Source: Theobroma cacao
Lineage: Eukaryota; Streptophyta; Magnoliopsida; Malvales; Malvaceae
Length of the DNA: 64,000 nt
Direction: 5' to 3'
Assembly: GCF_000208745.1 (NCBI RefSeq)
Contig: NC_030851.1
Location: 3,885,289-3,949,288 of the forward strand
Shown here: in pieces, positions 1 through 12,700 of the stretch
How the letters are laid out: the number at the start of each line of letters is the position of its first letter
How positions within the stretch are numbered: the stretch's first letter is position 1
The notes under the pieces: generated by a model
What the model was told of the DNA's origin: nothing
Databases searched by the model: none
The model's input: only the letters and a program-made list of their open reading frames with translations
Made by a program: the position numbers and the translations under genes

Positions 1-460
1 GTCAAGCTTGGTATAGCTCTTGAAACTATGGACCGTACACTTTCCTTCGATGGTATCAGCGCTTTGCACATCGTAATGATCAGACAAGAAAACCTCTTTA
101 GATCCATGGAACTGTCTCCTCCCTCCGATCGACTCCTCCGGCCTATAGTACCACCTCACGTGCACCTTCACGTTTCCCCCTCGTGCGTCCGCCTCGATCC
201 GCTCGATTCTCGCCACGTACGACGGCTTTGATTGATCCGCTGGTCGCATCAACACGCAATCTCCAGCTGCCAATCACCACAACTTTTAGAAAAACCTTAA
301 CTACTACAAAATTTTCTCCCTTCTTTTTTCTTTTAAAAAAAAAATCTTTTTGCTCCCATCCTTTAGTTCTTTTTTCTTTTGGCTTACCTTTAATTGTTTT
401 GTTGATGTGTTTGACTGTATAAGAATCTAGAGTTCGCCTTGGGGCTTTGGCTTTGGCCAT
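1..460 (-). CDS. SHL: BAH-PHD chromatin reader SHL, 5' part only
   Basis: The 5' end of a gene that runs off the left edge. Exon 1 (460-388) begins [14 protein letters not shown] and ends at a GTAAGCC donor. Exon 2 (266-1) follows a CAG acceptor and keeps the frame, reading [19 protein letters not shown], then [18 protein letters not shown] and DTIEGKC. These are BAH-domain signatures of the SHL/EBS family. SHL and EBS are nuclear BAH-PHD proteins that read H3K27me3 and H3K4me3 and control flowering time and developmental genes. The N-terminal APR..LDSY..KHINK stretch and the SYTKLD at the edge fit SHL better than EBS, as I recall those sequences. The PHD finger and 3' end lie outside the window. 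The start is the first ATG in frame with the conserved N-terminus. Confidence 0.88.
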
Positions 461-2901
461 GGAAGAAAAGAAAGGGCAAATAAAAGGGTAAGCAAATGTT
501 CAGAGAAATACAATACACAGGCATGCACAAGGACAAGAGAGAGATTGTGGACTGACAAAAAAGAAATTTTAAAAAATTAATTTATTTTAAAATTCTCTTA
601 AACCTTTTTTTTTTTCCTGTTTTGCTTCATTTATATTTTGGCGGGGAGTTGAGTTCCGGTGTTTTCCGGAGGTTATGGTGAAGTTATGTGTGGGGGTTTA
701 ATCAGCGCTGATCTGAGTTTGAAGAGGGGATAAGATCGGAATTGGGGGGGAAGTTGGGGGGTTCCATGGGCGTAGAAAAGGAAGGATACGTGAGGATACA
801 CGTCAGAGGGTGATTGGATTGGTTACAAGATTTTCAAGCTTGGAGGAAGCGTGCGGGAGCGGTGACGGTTCACGTTATAGGGAGCTGAGAGTTGGGATTC
901 GATGCAACAAGGATTACTTTACAAAACTTTAGGTGCTGCCCACGTCAAGCGTTTCGAGAAAATAATTGTTTATGATGCTGCCACGCGAGCTTTCTTGGAA
1001 GCTTGCTGTCTCTAAATGTTGCCACATAATTATCTTTTTCAGCTATTGAAACTTATCCATTAGATATGGTGCCATTTGGTTTCCAGTCTAATCTCTTTTT
1101 TCCCCTTAAAAAATTATGTTATGAAAAAGTATATTAATAAAAATATTTATATTTTATACATTATTAGTTCATAAATTCTATATAATATCAAATAAATCAA
1201 ATATTAACATATTGTTAATGAACAAATTTAAAAAAATTTTAAAATATTTATTTAGAAAGATTTTAAATTTTTATTTTGATATATTTTAAAAGTAAGTGAT
1301 AGTGTACAGATAATATATGCATACCTAAACAATTATAATAGCTCAAATATAAAATTTATTAAAATTGATTATACAAAAATATTTTTTTAATAATAAAATT
1401 CAGTTTGTTGAAATTTGTTGGAAAAAGGGATGATGGGAAATGTCTAAATTGAAGCGTAGAAATGAGCACAGAGAATAAATGGCATAAAGGTCAGGTCGGG
1501 AAGAGAGGGGGGAGAAAATCTAACGGATGTGGTTGAAGTGATTATCGTAACTTATGTCGGCGTATCAGGTGGGGTAGGAATGTTGACTTTCTGCAACATG
1601 GGAAAATTTGTTTTGACTCCATCAGCAAACTGTTCATTGTCGGATCAGGAATCTTTTTGTACAAACCGAACCGTTGGATGTTCAGGAACCAGTTCGGTTC
1701 GTAACAAAAGCCAAATTACGCATAGTTTCTATTTTTTTTTCCAAAAATTAATTTATTCAATACGGAATTTATGTGAAAGGGGATGATGGGATCTTCGTAT
1801 ATAAAAATTAATAAGATGTTTTATTAAATGTAAACGTGGTAGAACGTAATGATAGGAGTAAATGAATTTTAATTTCAAACAAATGAACGGATGGGCACAG
1901 CCAACAAAGTCAAGTCACGTATTTCTGGAAATAATTGAAAAATAAATCAAAGTGAAATTCTTGGACACGTCAACTTTTAAATGAAAACTGAAAAGTTTGC
2001 CGATTTAGGAATAAACACCCTAATTATCAAGTTGATTAATTTATATGTATAGGAGTTTATTTTGAAAGAAAAATTACTCTTTTCGTCCCGTAATTAATGT
2101 TTAAATTAATTTTTTTAAAGATATGGATAAAGTAATTGCTAAATATGGTGAAATTTAATTTCATCGAATATTTAAAATAATTAAAATTTTGATTAAAAGA
2201 AATCGAATTAAAATAAATATTTATGAGACGAAGGAAATAACTTAATGAAATCCTTTTAGAAGGTAAGACTAATCGAAACTGTTTCTTATTCTTGGGCTGC
2301 TCCCAACTCTTGTAGTCATTGCTGGATTTTCAGATCAGTATGCAGGCAATCTTGATCAGGGGTTGACGCAGAGAAACGAAATTAATGCAATCTCAATAAT
2401 CAATAGAGGAGCAGATTGAATATGAATGATAGTAAAACAGAAGCTTATAGATGGAAAATGGAATTTCCTTGGGTGAATCATACCTCATGAGCTAGGGTTC
2501 AAAGGAAGGCTGTACCAACTTCGTTCATCAGGGAAAAAGTGGGCCATAACCTTGGCTGTCCTTGAATTCTAACCTCACCTTCAAGGCAATTCTTAGGTAG
2601 AAAGTAATGGGAGATCCCCCAAAAGATGCCCATCAACACAGGCGGAAAAGAAAAGCCTGGAAAAGAGTCGGAAGGTTAGCCACCATGAATTCCATCTGTA
2701 GTTTTCAGCCCCCACAAGAATACAATTTGGAAGCCTAAACCCATCTACTATGCTGTCTATGGTAGTACAAAAGGCCAAGGTCCTACTTGTATTAAATTCC
2801 GTAGTGATGGTGGGCATGCCATCATCCTTCTTTTCTCTTCCTTTCTTCCCTTTAGGGATGCTTATAGGCACTTTAATTGAGAAGCTACCTAATGTTTGAA
2901 C
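461..2901. other. Intergenic spacer: SHL promoter side and BGAL 3' side
   Basis: About 2.4 kb without a recognisable gene. Positions 461-1000 are less AT-rich and probably hold the SHL promoter and 5' leader. From about 1080 to 2280 the sequence is AT-rich with only short frames. Positions 2290-2900 directly follow the beta-galactosidase stop codon and are likely its 3' UTR. I see no SUEL-lectin coding sequence there, which supports ending the enzyme at 2902. Confidence 0.6.
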
Positions 2902-5900
2902 TTAGTTATTTGTCACCGATCTCTTTACAAGTGAAATCTTTGATGCATCCCCTCCAATTTCTTCAAAAACCACCAATAAATTTTGTGTTGACTTCAACCA
3001 GGACCTGGGAACATGGTACCTGAAAACATGACACGTTGGGAAGAAAGTTAAACTAGTGTTCAATGTTTTCATTCATGAATATTAATTCTTGGGGAGCTTG
3101 TACCATTGCTGAGTTGGATTGCCGCAACCAAAATGGCATTTGGTTTGACGAAATGAACCGACATAGCTGCATTCACTGCAATTACCATTAGCTGAAGCAG
3201 TCCAGTATCGGCCTATGCTCTGTCCATTGATCCATACTTGACCTTTTCCCATGCTGCCCATGTCCAAAGCTAAGGGATCATCTCCTTCCGGAGCATCAAA
3301 AAAGGCCTGAAAGTTGAAATCGTAGTTCTTTTTTATTCCATAATCTGTAAGGGTTTAGTTAAGCTACCTTCTCAAGGACAGATATATATTGCTTTATTTC
3401 ATTTCCCATACCTTGTACCATGTTAGTGGATGTTGTTTCTGAGCTGCCAAGGATCCTTGGATCCAATCAACTGATGGGATAGAATTTGGTGAACCTAGAT
3501 TATTGACTTCTCCCTTAAGGCCAACCTGTAAATGGGAAACTATCATGAGGAAGAAAGTCACTGGGAAACCATGAAAGCACAGAAGAGAAATTGGTCAACC
3601 TTGTATGACCATTTCTGCCAGGTTAAGTCCCTTTGTCCCTCATCTAGCCCATGCAGAACAACTGGTCCTAGGACTCCTGTGTCCCATGTCTCAAAATGCG
3701 GACCAATATTCTTCAACACCACAAAAGTTGAAGATGAAATCAGCAAAACAATTTCAATAGAAAGAAAAGGGATTTTAATGCTTAAAACCTCAGCATAATT
3801 GTTAGATCTTTGAATTATTTGTCTCCCGCCCAAAACTTTGTTGTCTTTTAATACTGTGCTAGCACATGCCTGGTTCAATATAACTTTGGTCTTTTTCTTG
3901 TGTCATATGATTCCAAAACTCTTTTCATATTGTCAGAATTAGTCTATGATTGAAATGGAATTTGGAGAACCAACCGGCAAGCCGACCGCTATACTGAGAA
4001 TTGAAATCTTGTTCATTCCAGGGTGCAGGTTTATATTCTCTGTAAAAGTAAACCTCCTGTTTTGCCGAGTTCCAAAGGCTGATCCTGTAAATTTTGAGCA
4101 GTAGAAAAGCTTCTCAATAACTTAACCCAAAGGCATTAGCTCAGGAATGAGAAACTGAATAATGTACCTGAAAGCTGTCCATTTATAAAAACACGCATGC
4201 CATGCCCTGCTGATTGCACGCTGAGGGTGGGAAGTTTACCTCGATGAAGAAATGATTCGGCTGAATTTATATGGACACTGGAAAAATCACCGAATGAGTA
4301 ATTGGAAATATTTGGTTGTGTTTGAGATATCAATTTAATTTCAGCTGAGATACATTCTGTCTAATCTTACCTGGTTGTGTACCAGAGATAATCACTGGTA
4401 TCTCTCGTGATGTTTAATTGTTCCAAGAGACCATTGGCTGTCATTGGTGACTCATCCTCCACTGAATATACATCTTCAGTGAACGTCTCCCATGATTGCA
4501 ACTTCACATTTGTCGGCAGCATTTGCACTTGCGATGTTTTAATTCGAACCTGGAAAGAGATATGGTATCTGGTTTTATCATCTCATCACAATAAATGAAC
4601 TGAAAACAAATTACCAATTAAGAATGTAGACTAACCAAGATAGAAACAAGACTATTGTCCAATCACTTACTTTGGCAGTGTTGAACGCAACATTTTGGCA
4701 ATCTGGAAGGATGCTGATGGACCAACGGGGTAGGTCATAGTGCATATTATTAAAAGCCACCCTTGCATCTGACCGTGTATTATAGTTGGAGAGAAATGCA
4801 GCACAGCCGCCTGACTTGGAAGTGAAAACATGTGCCTGAGAATAGTTACCATTGAGTTGATTTTCTTGGTAAGACTTTAACAAGTACGTTTATTCAAGAA
4901 GCAGAGATTCTAGACTGAACGTCCGGGCACCTGCTCGTAGCTTCCCAAAGCTATGACGTTAGGATCAGCAGTAACCAAAGCTTTTTCACACGACTTAATG
5001 GCCTTATGGAGTTCCTTTAGATGATCATACTTAGGTTGCCTGATCAAGCCTGTCAAATTAACATACACCAGCAGTCACATGTCAAAAAGCCACATGAGTT
5101 TTGAGTTTAGCTCGAGCAGTAAGATTGAAATGAGATTTAAATAAAAGTATTCGAATTGTAAACATGTCAAAATGGGACTGCTGTCCGATAAGAACTCTTA
5201 CCATATTCATCAATTGGAGCATCATAGTCATAACTGGTAGTAATGAAAGGACCTCCAGCAGTTCTTCCAAAGTTGGTTCCACCCTGGTACTGCAGAAAAG
5301 AAAAGGCAAATAAGCTTAGCTTATACTGCAGGAATGTTCCTTCCAATAGTAAAAGAAAATGACAGCTTTAAATGCTTCGTACAACTTTAATTAACCTTTG
5401 TCAGATGCAAAGTTCATTATTTTCCTTATAGATAATTTCAGGGAATCAAGAAAAGGATAAAGGGGAAATTGCTTTTCTCCTCCTCTCCTTAGTATGGCAC
5501 ATGCGAGTCAGTTTCTACATTTTAACTGAAATGTATCATGAATGTTAATCCAATAATGTGTTGCAACTTTCCAATATCATCAACTATGTGGGAAATCAAA
5601 GTTGTTTAACAGACCATGTAGTAATTGACAAAGGAGCCACCCTTTTGAATGAATCTGGCAACGGCCAATGCTAAATCCTCAACCGGCCTGAGGTAATTTG
5701 GGCCACCAAAGTCTGAAAACCTACATAAAGAGACGGACCATTTGTAAGCTTATGGAGAAAATACAGAACTGAGGAAGCCCATTTTGCTTGATGATGGGTG
5801 CGAAGTTTACCAGCCAGTCCATGCCTCAGTCCATAATGTAGGTTTGTAAGGCTTGTTTGGAGAGAAATAGTCACAATAAAAACCATTGCACGTATTTATC

Positions 5901-7296
5901 TGTCACCAGGATTGAAAAAAGACACCAGAAAAAGTTTCTCATAATCTAAGGCTAATATGAAGCTTCTGAATACAACATCAATGGCTGATTCAATTTATTT
6001 ATATCAAAAATGGTTGCGGGGGGAATTTGAGACAAGTAGTACTGTTTTGCTTACCACAGGATCTGGGGCATCATATTCCTTACACATAACCCATGGAACC
6101 CCAGTGTCCAGCCCAACAGCCATGTTCGCAGCCCATTTAACATAAGCTTGACCAGCAGATCCAAATGACTTGCTTTCAGGTTCATATTCATTTTCAATCT
6201 GCAAACAAACAGAACATATTGCAAATTGGAAGCAAAATGGATATGTCTCATTTCATGGTTTGCAGAACTTCAGCATATTAGAACTCAAAGCCATGCCCAT
6301 ACCTGGGAGAGGATGATAGGGCCACCTTGAGACTCAAACAAGTATTCATCCTTCATCATTTGGACGATTTTTTGGGTGAACTTTTGCATTGCTTGCTGAA
6401 ACATCAATATTGGCAAGATGGTAGGCATGTCCAAAACTTGTAAAATATGTGCCAATAAAAATTAGTACTGAAATGGACCACACGAAGGTTTGCATTGCTT
6501 TTATCTGTGTTTTTTCTTTGTCATTTCTACTCTACATAAGACACCTCCTTACCTTGAACGGCTCATTATCTGTTCTGAAGCTAATTCCAGGAACATACTT
6601 CAACCAAACAGGAAAGCCCCTGAGGAAAGAGACAAAAAACATCAATGAGATATAAATACATAAAGGTTGTCTACACGATGGAAGGAATGCTCATTACCCA
6701 AAATTCCATTCTCCACAAATATAAGGCCCAATGCGAAGATTCACGTATAGCCCAGCTTTTTTGACCAATTTGATGAACCGAACCAAATCATATCTCCCTT
6801 CAAAATTATACTAACACCCCAAAAAGAAAACTGGAACTCCATAAGAGAAAAAAAACAGGAAAACCGTAACAGATGAAACAAAGGAGAAAGAAAGAAACTT
6901 TGAGTGAAGCAAAATACATTGCCTGGAGAAGGTTCATGGAGGTTCCAAAACACGTAGGTGTCAATAGCATCCAAACCACCATCTTTAGCTTTCTGTATAA
7001 GACCTTCCCACATCTGCATTACATTCACATCGTTTCATCATCTAAACTTGTGACAAAAGTTGGCTACAAGATCAATGATTTGTCAAGAAAATGTGGGATG
7101 AGATTGAAAATGTGAGGAAACAATGTACCTGAGGGGTGCTTCTGGGATAATGTATAGACCCAGAAAGGAGAATTCTCCTTTGCCCATCAATGATAAGAGC
7201 CTTTCTGTCATAGCTAACACTGCACTGAGTCACTTTAACACTTAGAAACACCATTGCAATGCACAGGAAAAACTGGGAAGCTGAGGTGGCTCCCAT
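2902..7296 (-). CDS. BGAL5: Beta-galactosidase, GH35, BGAL5-like (18 exons)
   Basis: Secreted cell-wall enzyme that removes terminal beta-galactose from wall polysaccharides and glycoproteins. Coding exons: 7296-7129, 7013-6918, 6810-6698, 6619-6553, 6395-6303, 6198-6055, 5899-5811, 5720-5615, 5289-5202, 5049-4931, 4835-4671, 4549-4371, 4277-4168, 4084-3975, 3710-3600, 3525-3412, 3306-3104 and 3019-2902. They sum to 2193 nt (730 residues). A hydrophobic signal peptide ends near residue 25 (VTQCSVSYD). GH35 signatures include [28 protein letters not shown] (acid/base Glu) and [10 protein letters not shown] (nucleophile Glu). The product stops after KRSVTNN, so it lacks the C-terminal SUEL lectin domain, like Arabidopsis BGAL5 (about 732 residues). 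The start is the ATG directly before the signal peptide. An apparent stop after WYKLPKN is intronic: the true donor is the GTACAAG inside that frame, and exon 18 restores YHVPRSWLK. The usual [10 protein letters not shown] motif reads [10 protein letters not shown] here. Confidence 0.92.
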
Positions 7297-7417
7297 TTTC
7301 TCCAGCAGAGAAAGCAAAGAAGAGAGAGTGATTTGAGAGGGTGAGCAGAAAATCAGAAATGTTGACAATGAGGTGAAGTGTGAGAAAAGAAAGAATGTGA
7401 CACGGAGGAAGAGTTTG

Positions 7418-7426
7418 TTATATATA
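7418..7426 (-). promoter_or_regulatory. Probable TATA box of the BGAL5-like gene
   Basis: On the minus strand the sequence reads GTATATATAAC, centred about 125 bp upstream of the start codon at 7296. That spacing allows a leader of roughly 90 nt. It is the only clear TATA-like run in this upstream stretch. No transcription start can be seen from sequence. Confidence 0.5.
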
Positions 7427-9190
7427 CTTGGTTACTATGCCACTTAACAACAGAATCCATTTTTGTCTTAAACCATTTTACTGGAAAGAAAATCAGGTGA
7501 AAACTATCGTACAGGGAATCAAAAGATTGAGTTCAGAATTCTTTGGTTCTTTCCATCCCACTATAATTTCTTCCAACTTTTTACTACCAATAATGTATAT
7601 GTCGAAAAAGAGTAGTATATAGCTGGCTCACGGGGGGCAACATTGACAAAAAGGAAGAAAAAAGAAGCATTCATGACTCATACGGAGTCGATGTTCTAAC
7701 TTCTACACAAAACTTTTGTGCACAAGATTGATGTTTTTCTTTCTTTTGTTTCCCCCTTTGGGATTACAACACCAACAAGAAGGGGATTAAACGTGTTAGT
7801 TGTGGAATTTGTCATTGTTTCATGATCTCAATTCAGCTATTACCATTATTTTCCAATAATTCCATGTCCCTTCTGTGGTTTGAGAAGTCAACATTCTGGT
7901 ACTAATGCTGTCAAATCTTTTCTAATCTTTTTCCAGTTCCTCCATTGAAATCAAGTCCGTATAAGTAACAAACATAAATTTCCATTCATCACCTTAAATA
8001 TGAAGCAAGGAATGATTACACGAGTCACTCGTTTCTCATAAATTTCTTTTCATAGGAGTTTATCTCAGCCTAGTAGCACCAGCGTGTGCCTTAAGAAACT
8101 CTTTCTTTTTACAATTTCATCTCTTCTGATTAATCAATAGATCACTAATGAAGTCAAAAGAACATGTTAAAAGAAAATGAGTAATTGACAGAAAATGGGC
8201 ATTTAGAGCTAATTTTGCCGCTTTTTTGAAACAGCAGAGTCATGGGTGACCCACATCAATTTGCCCCATGTGAGTGCCAATACTGCAGCCTTCTTGACCT
8301 GTAAGGAGCTATACATATGGCTTCCATTCCACCATGTCCAGGCACGTGTCGATTTGCCATCTGTGACATTTTTTCAAGCCCTAATAAATGACATGAAGAA
8401 GAAATATATCAACTAAACCATTTCAACGAAAGCTATCATAAATAATGTATGATCACCAGCTTTTAGGTACATGATCACATCAATTTTTGTGTATTTTAAT
8501 GGCAAAAGTGTCCGTTCGTGAAGCATATATGTATATTAAGTTCAAACCATGGTTGTGATTGACACAAGGCAAGTATAATTCTCACCTTCCATAGACATTT
8601 AAAACCTCCCCTCATCATGAATGGCCGCTTTACTTTTTTGAGCTAAATGTAGGGAAGGAAATAAAAGAGGGTATAATTAACTAACTTAATTAATATTGTT
8701 GAGTAAGTTATAAGATACCAGAGAATTTTGCGCCAGTGAAAGGAGAAAGAAAAGAATATATACAAGTCACTTTCAATCATTCATTGTGAATGGGGAAATA
8801 ATCATGGAATTATGAAAGGTGATGAATGGAACCATCGGCCATGCATTTCCATGATATCAATCACCCCATCCAATAAACCAAACTGTGGTTGTGTTGTTGA
8901 CTTTTAGAAATATATTTTTTCTGTCTATGATTTTGCGGCTTTGCCCTTAAAGTCACCCACTACACAACAATGGAACATGCAAAGCTATGGGCTGTAGAGC
9001 ATATGATAGAAGAGGACATCATTTGGTCATTATCTTCTTTCCCTTTCAAGAAATGTGGCAGGGACAGCTTCCTAGAGTTGTGGTTGGAATGGTACCCTGT
9101 TGATATTGCCAATTTCACTTCTTTATCTTTTTTTTATTATTATTATTTGAAAGGCACTGAATTTATTCATAAAATCTCACATGGAGACTA

Positions 9191-9282
9191 CAATGGCGGA
9201 TAACATTTGCCTTGAGTTAATTTCCATGGTGAACATTCTTTTTTTGGGCTCTTACACTTTCCAATGGCGGATAACATTTGCC
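9191..9282. repeat. Pair of identical 21-bp direct repeats
   Basis: The 21-mer starting CAATGGCGGATAACATTT and ending GCC occurs at 9191-9211 and again at 9262-9282, 71 bp apart and identical. No element ends are visible around them. A small local duplication or a replication-slippage footprint is the simplest reading. Confidence 0.8.
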
Positions 9283-9760
9283 AGTTAGAACTTAGAAATG
9301 ATATGCCGTGATTCTTTTGTTTATCCTTTAAGCAATCTCTGCACCAAATGAGAAAAGATATTATGTATCATCCAAAAGTTAGTAAACTTGTGAAAATGCC
9401 ATTGATACCAACTGCATTTTGGTAATAGTTCTCAGTCTTGTTCAAACTTATTCAGAGAATATTCGGGAGAAAACGAGTCCCCAAGGCAAACAATAACTCA
9501 ACAGGATGTTTTCACCTTTTTAGGAAGGTTATATCATCAAATGCCAAAATGTTCTCAATCTCTAAGTATGTAACAACAAACAGAATGGAGTTGAATTGCT
9601 ACCTATATGTTACAGGTGCACAACATTGTTAATTATAACAATGTACAAAACTTATAGCAATTGCTTTAACATCAATCGCCTCAATAAATCTTCTCATTTT
9701 TCAAAAGATATATCTTATAAGACATGCTACAAAACTGGCTAAAACCTGCCAAAATGGGAA

Positions 9761-12700
9761 TTAAGCTTGAAACCATCTTCTAAGCTTTTTAGAACCTTGC
9801 TTTTCAGCAGCGGCTGTTTCAGATTTTGGCTGTGAGAATTTAGATCTGTACTGTTCAATTAGCATATCGAGTTTGTCTACTACATCTCGCCCTGATGGGT
9901 TTTTCTTCTTTTGTGACCTTTTCCTCTTCGAACTTTTCTCTCCCTCCTGCTGCTTTGCCTGTTGTTGTGGCATCCTCTCTTTTGGCTGCAAAACTGCTTC
10001 CATCTCCTTAAATGATTTTGATTTGCGAGTATCATTAGCGGTTGTTTGAACCTTATCTGAACTTCCAATATCAGGCTTCGGGACACCTTTGTGATCCTTA
10101 GGCTTACGATTTGACCCTTTCAACTTCCAATTGGAGCCTTCCAAATTTTCTTTCAAAGAAGTCGGTTTTGTCTTTTCACCGGCTGGATTATGCTTTGGCT
10201 TCTTAGTAGCTTGGCCGTCTTCAGCGGCAACTGCATTTTCCATCTCAGCCTTTTTGAACTCTGGTTGTTTTGTTACCCTTTTGTCATCTCTGGACTTCCG
10301 TTTTCTGGATTTGGTAGGGTGAGCATCAAATGAATTTGATTCAGCATTTTGCTGTGCATTGTTCATATCATCACGACCATCCAGCTGCTGAGCCTGTAAC
10401 TTAGCTTTCCGCAGCTTCAAAGTCTGAACATTATCAACAGCAAACTCCACTATTGGACGATGCTCAGGACCAAAAGTTTCTGCGAATAACCAATGAGCAT
10501 TTTAGATTAGAGTAGAAAAGAAAATCACACACTTAATTAACTTTTTACCCATTGTTAAACCACCCTTTGGATGTCTGTAAGCTAAAAGCAAAAGCATAGC
10601 CAATCATAGCACATGAGATATTCCAATGAGAGGCATTACCAGGGTTATTATTAAGAACCCTCAGGGCGACAAGTGCATGTTGATGTTCTGTAAACTCAAC
10701 AAAAGCAACTCCACGTGACTGATTCTTAATAACAAGCTTCCCCTTCTTCACACTTTTCAAAAACTTAATCTGCATGAGGAATATCAGAGTTGTGAGAGAA
10801 TACTCTAAATATCTAGAAAATTATACAAAAAATTTAAAAGAAAAACACTTTATAGTAACAGATTAAAAAATTTAGCTAACCTGTCGTATTACAGGTTTTT
10901 GCTTTGTAGCTCGTGAGATGACTGCATCAATACAAAGTTGTTTCAATTCTTTTTCAGTCATGGACTTTGGCAAATTGTATATAACAAGTCTTGTCTTTGA
11001 AACATGAAAATTTGGAGATTGAAGCTTGGTCATCTTTTTTTCGTGCAACCTGCAGGGCATCCAAAAAGCTTTAGAATAATAATATAGGAAAGTGAAATTT
11101 CACAATAGAATCAGCAGGGCCATCAAGAAGTCATTCCATTATCAAGTTACTTTCAAAAACTAAAGCTAGGTCAAATTTAAGGATTTTGTAACAAACTCGC
11201 ACATTCTTTCCTATAAAAAAAGGACTCTACATGGGAGAAGAAAACCATGACAACAATTTTCCATATAAAAAACGCAATGAGATATTCAGAAGACAACATC
11301 TAAGTTTTGGTTTTGAGTATCCATTCAAATCATATCTGGCCAAACTAGAAACCTGTTAACTACTAAGCAGTAAGCAGTCAACCTGATAGCACCCATTTGC
11401 ATTATGCAGCAACATAGGCAGGAGAGAAATTGATGCTCAACAACTCACATAATCAGGGGAAACCAATAAAAAAATCCTTACATTTTGCGTTTTTCCATAT
11501 CACTAGCTGAAACATCTTTAGCAGGTGGAGTCCCCTCAACTATAAGACCTTCCTATTAAGCCAAAAAAACAAGAATGTCAAAACAATATTGCAACCACAT
11601 TAAATCAATGGAAATTCTGTTAATTGTTAGGTAAAGCAACCTTTGCCAAGTAAAGATTACGATGGTCATGTTCCTCAACTTTGGCCTTCTCCAGTTCCTT
11701 ATCATGAGCTGATTTCCTGTCCAAAGCCTTCAACACTTTGAGTTGTCTACCTTTGAGAAAAATACCCAAACCAGATGCAGCATTTACTGCTGAAACTGCT
11801 GCAATAGCTGCATCTATTGTTTTAAACTTGAGAAAACCAGTGCCTCTCGGTCGCCTGTCAGAGGAGCAAGAAAAACATAAGTACTTATTAACTTAAAGGG
11901 GCAAGAAAACAAAACATTTCAAACTAGATTGAGTCCTCACTTGGTAACTGGATGAAGGACTGGAAGAAAATATTGCACTTCCCCAAATCCAGAAAACCTT
12001 TCTTTCACTTCTTTATCATCAATATCAAAAGGAAGGTTGCTTATGAAAATTGTTCTCTGCAAATCATCTTCTCCATCTGTCAGTTTAATATTTGCTTGTT
12101 TATTTTTGCTGGATTTTTCAGGTTTAGTCATATCTGATCCTATTGCAGATTCAATAAGTGACTTATTTTGCACGTTAATGGTTTCATCTACATTCAACTC
12201 ATCATCCCTCTTAGGCAGAACGGCATCATCATGAGAGGATGTCACCAAGTTATTTAGAACTTTTCTTGCAATGTCTGCTTCCATATCAAAATCAATTGCT
12301 GTTGGTGCTCTTGCTGTGTCTAACATATTCGAGTCATCTGAAGCAATACCACCATCATTGTCACCATCCCCACCTTCGTCCTCCATATCAATGCTACTAC
12401 TATCACTTTCCTCGTCTCCTTCATGCAGCTGCCCTGTTAAAGCAATCTAATGAGATAGATATTCCATTGCAAACTAAAATGCAAAAGTAAAAGAAGAAAA
12501 AAAATACTAGGATTTTATCAAGAAAATGGTATGAAATATCAAAAGCCAAGTCTAGAAGAGAAGGGTTAAAATAAAACGTATCAATTACAGTGAAGGAAGG
12601 CACCATCTTCAACATATATCAGGAACATCCCTACACATTTGGTATAGAAAACTCAAGATCCAAAACCCTACCATACTCAACTAGTTTTATATATACGCGT

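Larger units (their letters stand above)
7297..9760. other. Intergenic spacer between BGAL5-like and RBM28-like genes
   Basis: The promoter side of the beta-galactosidase (from 7297) and the 3' side of the RNA-binding protein gene (up to 9760). Frames here are short and show no family resemblance. A 21-bp direct repeat lies at 9191-9282. Positions 9600-9760 are probably the 3' UTR of the downstream minus-strand gene. Confidence 0.55.

Noticed and set aside
3082..3267. An apparent stop truncating the beta-galactosidase after WYKLPKN
   Set aside because: A GT donor lies inside that frame and an exon at 3019-2902 restores the conserved YHVPRSWLK ending; the total length then matches BGAL5.
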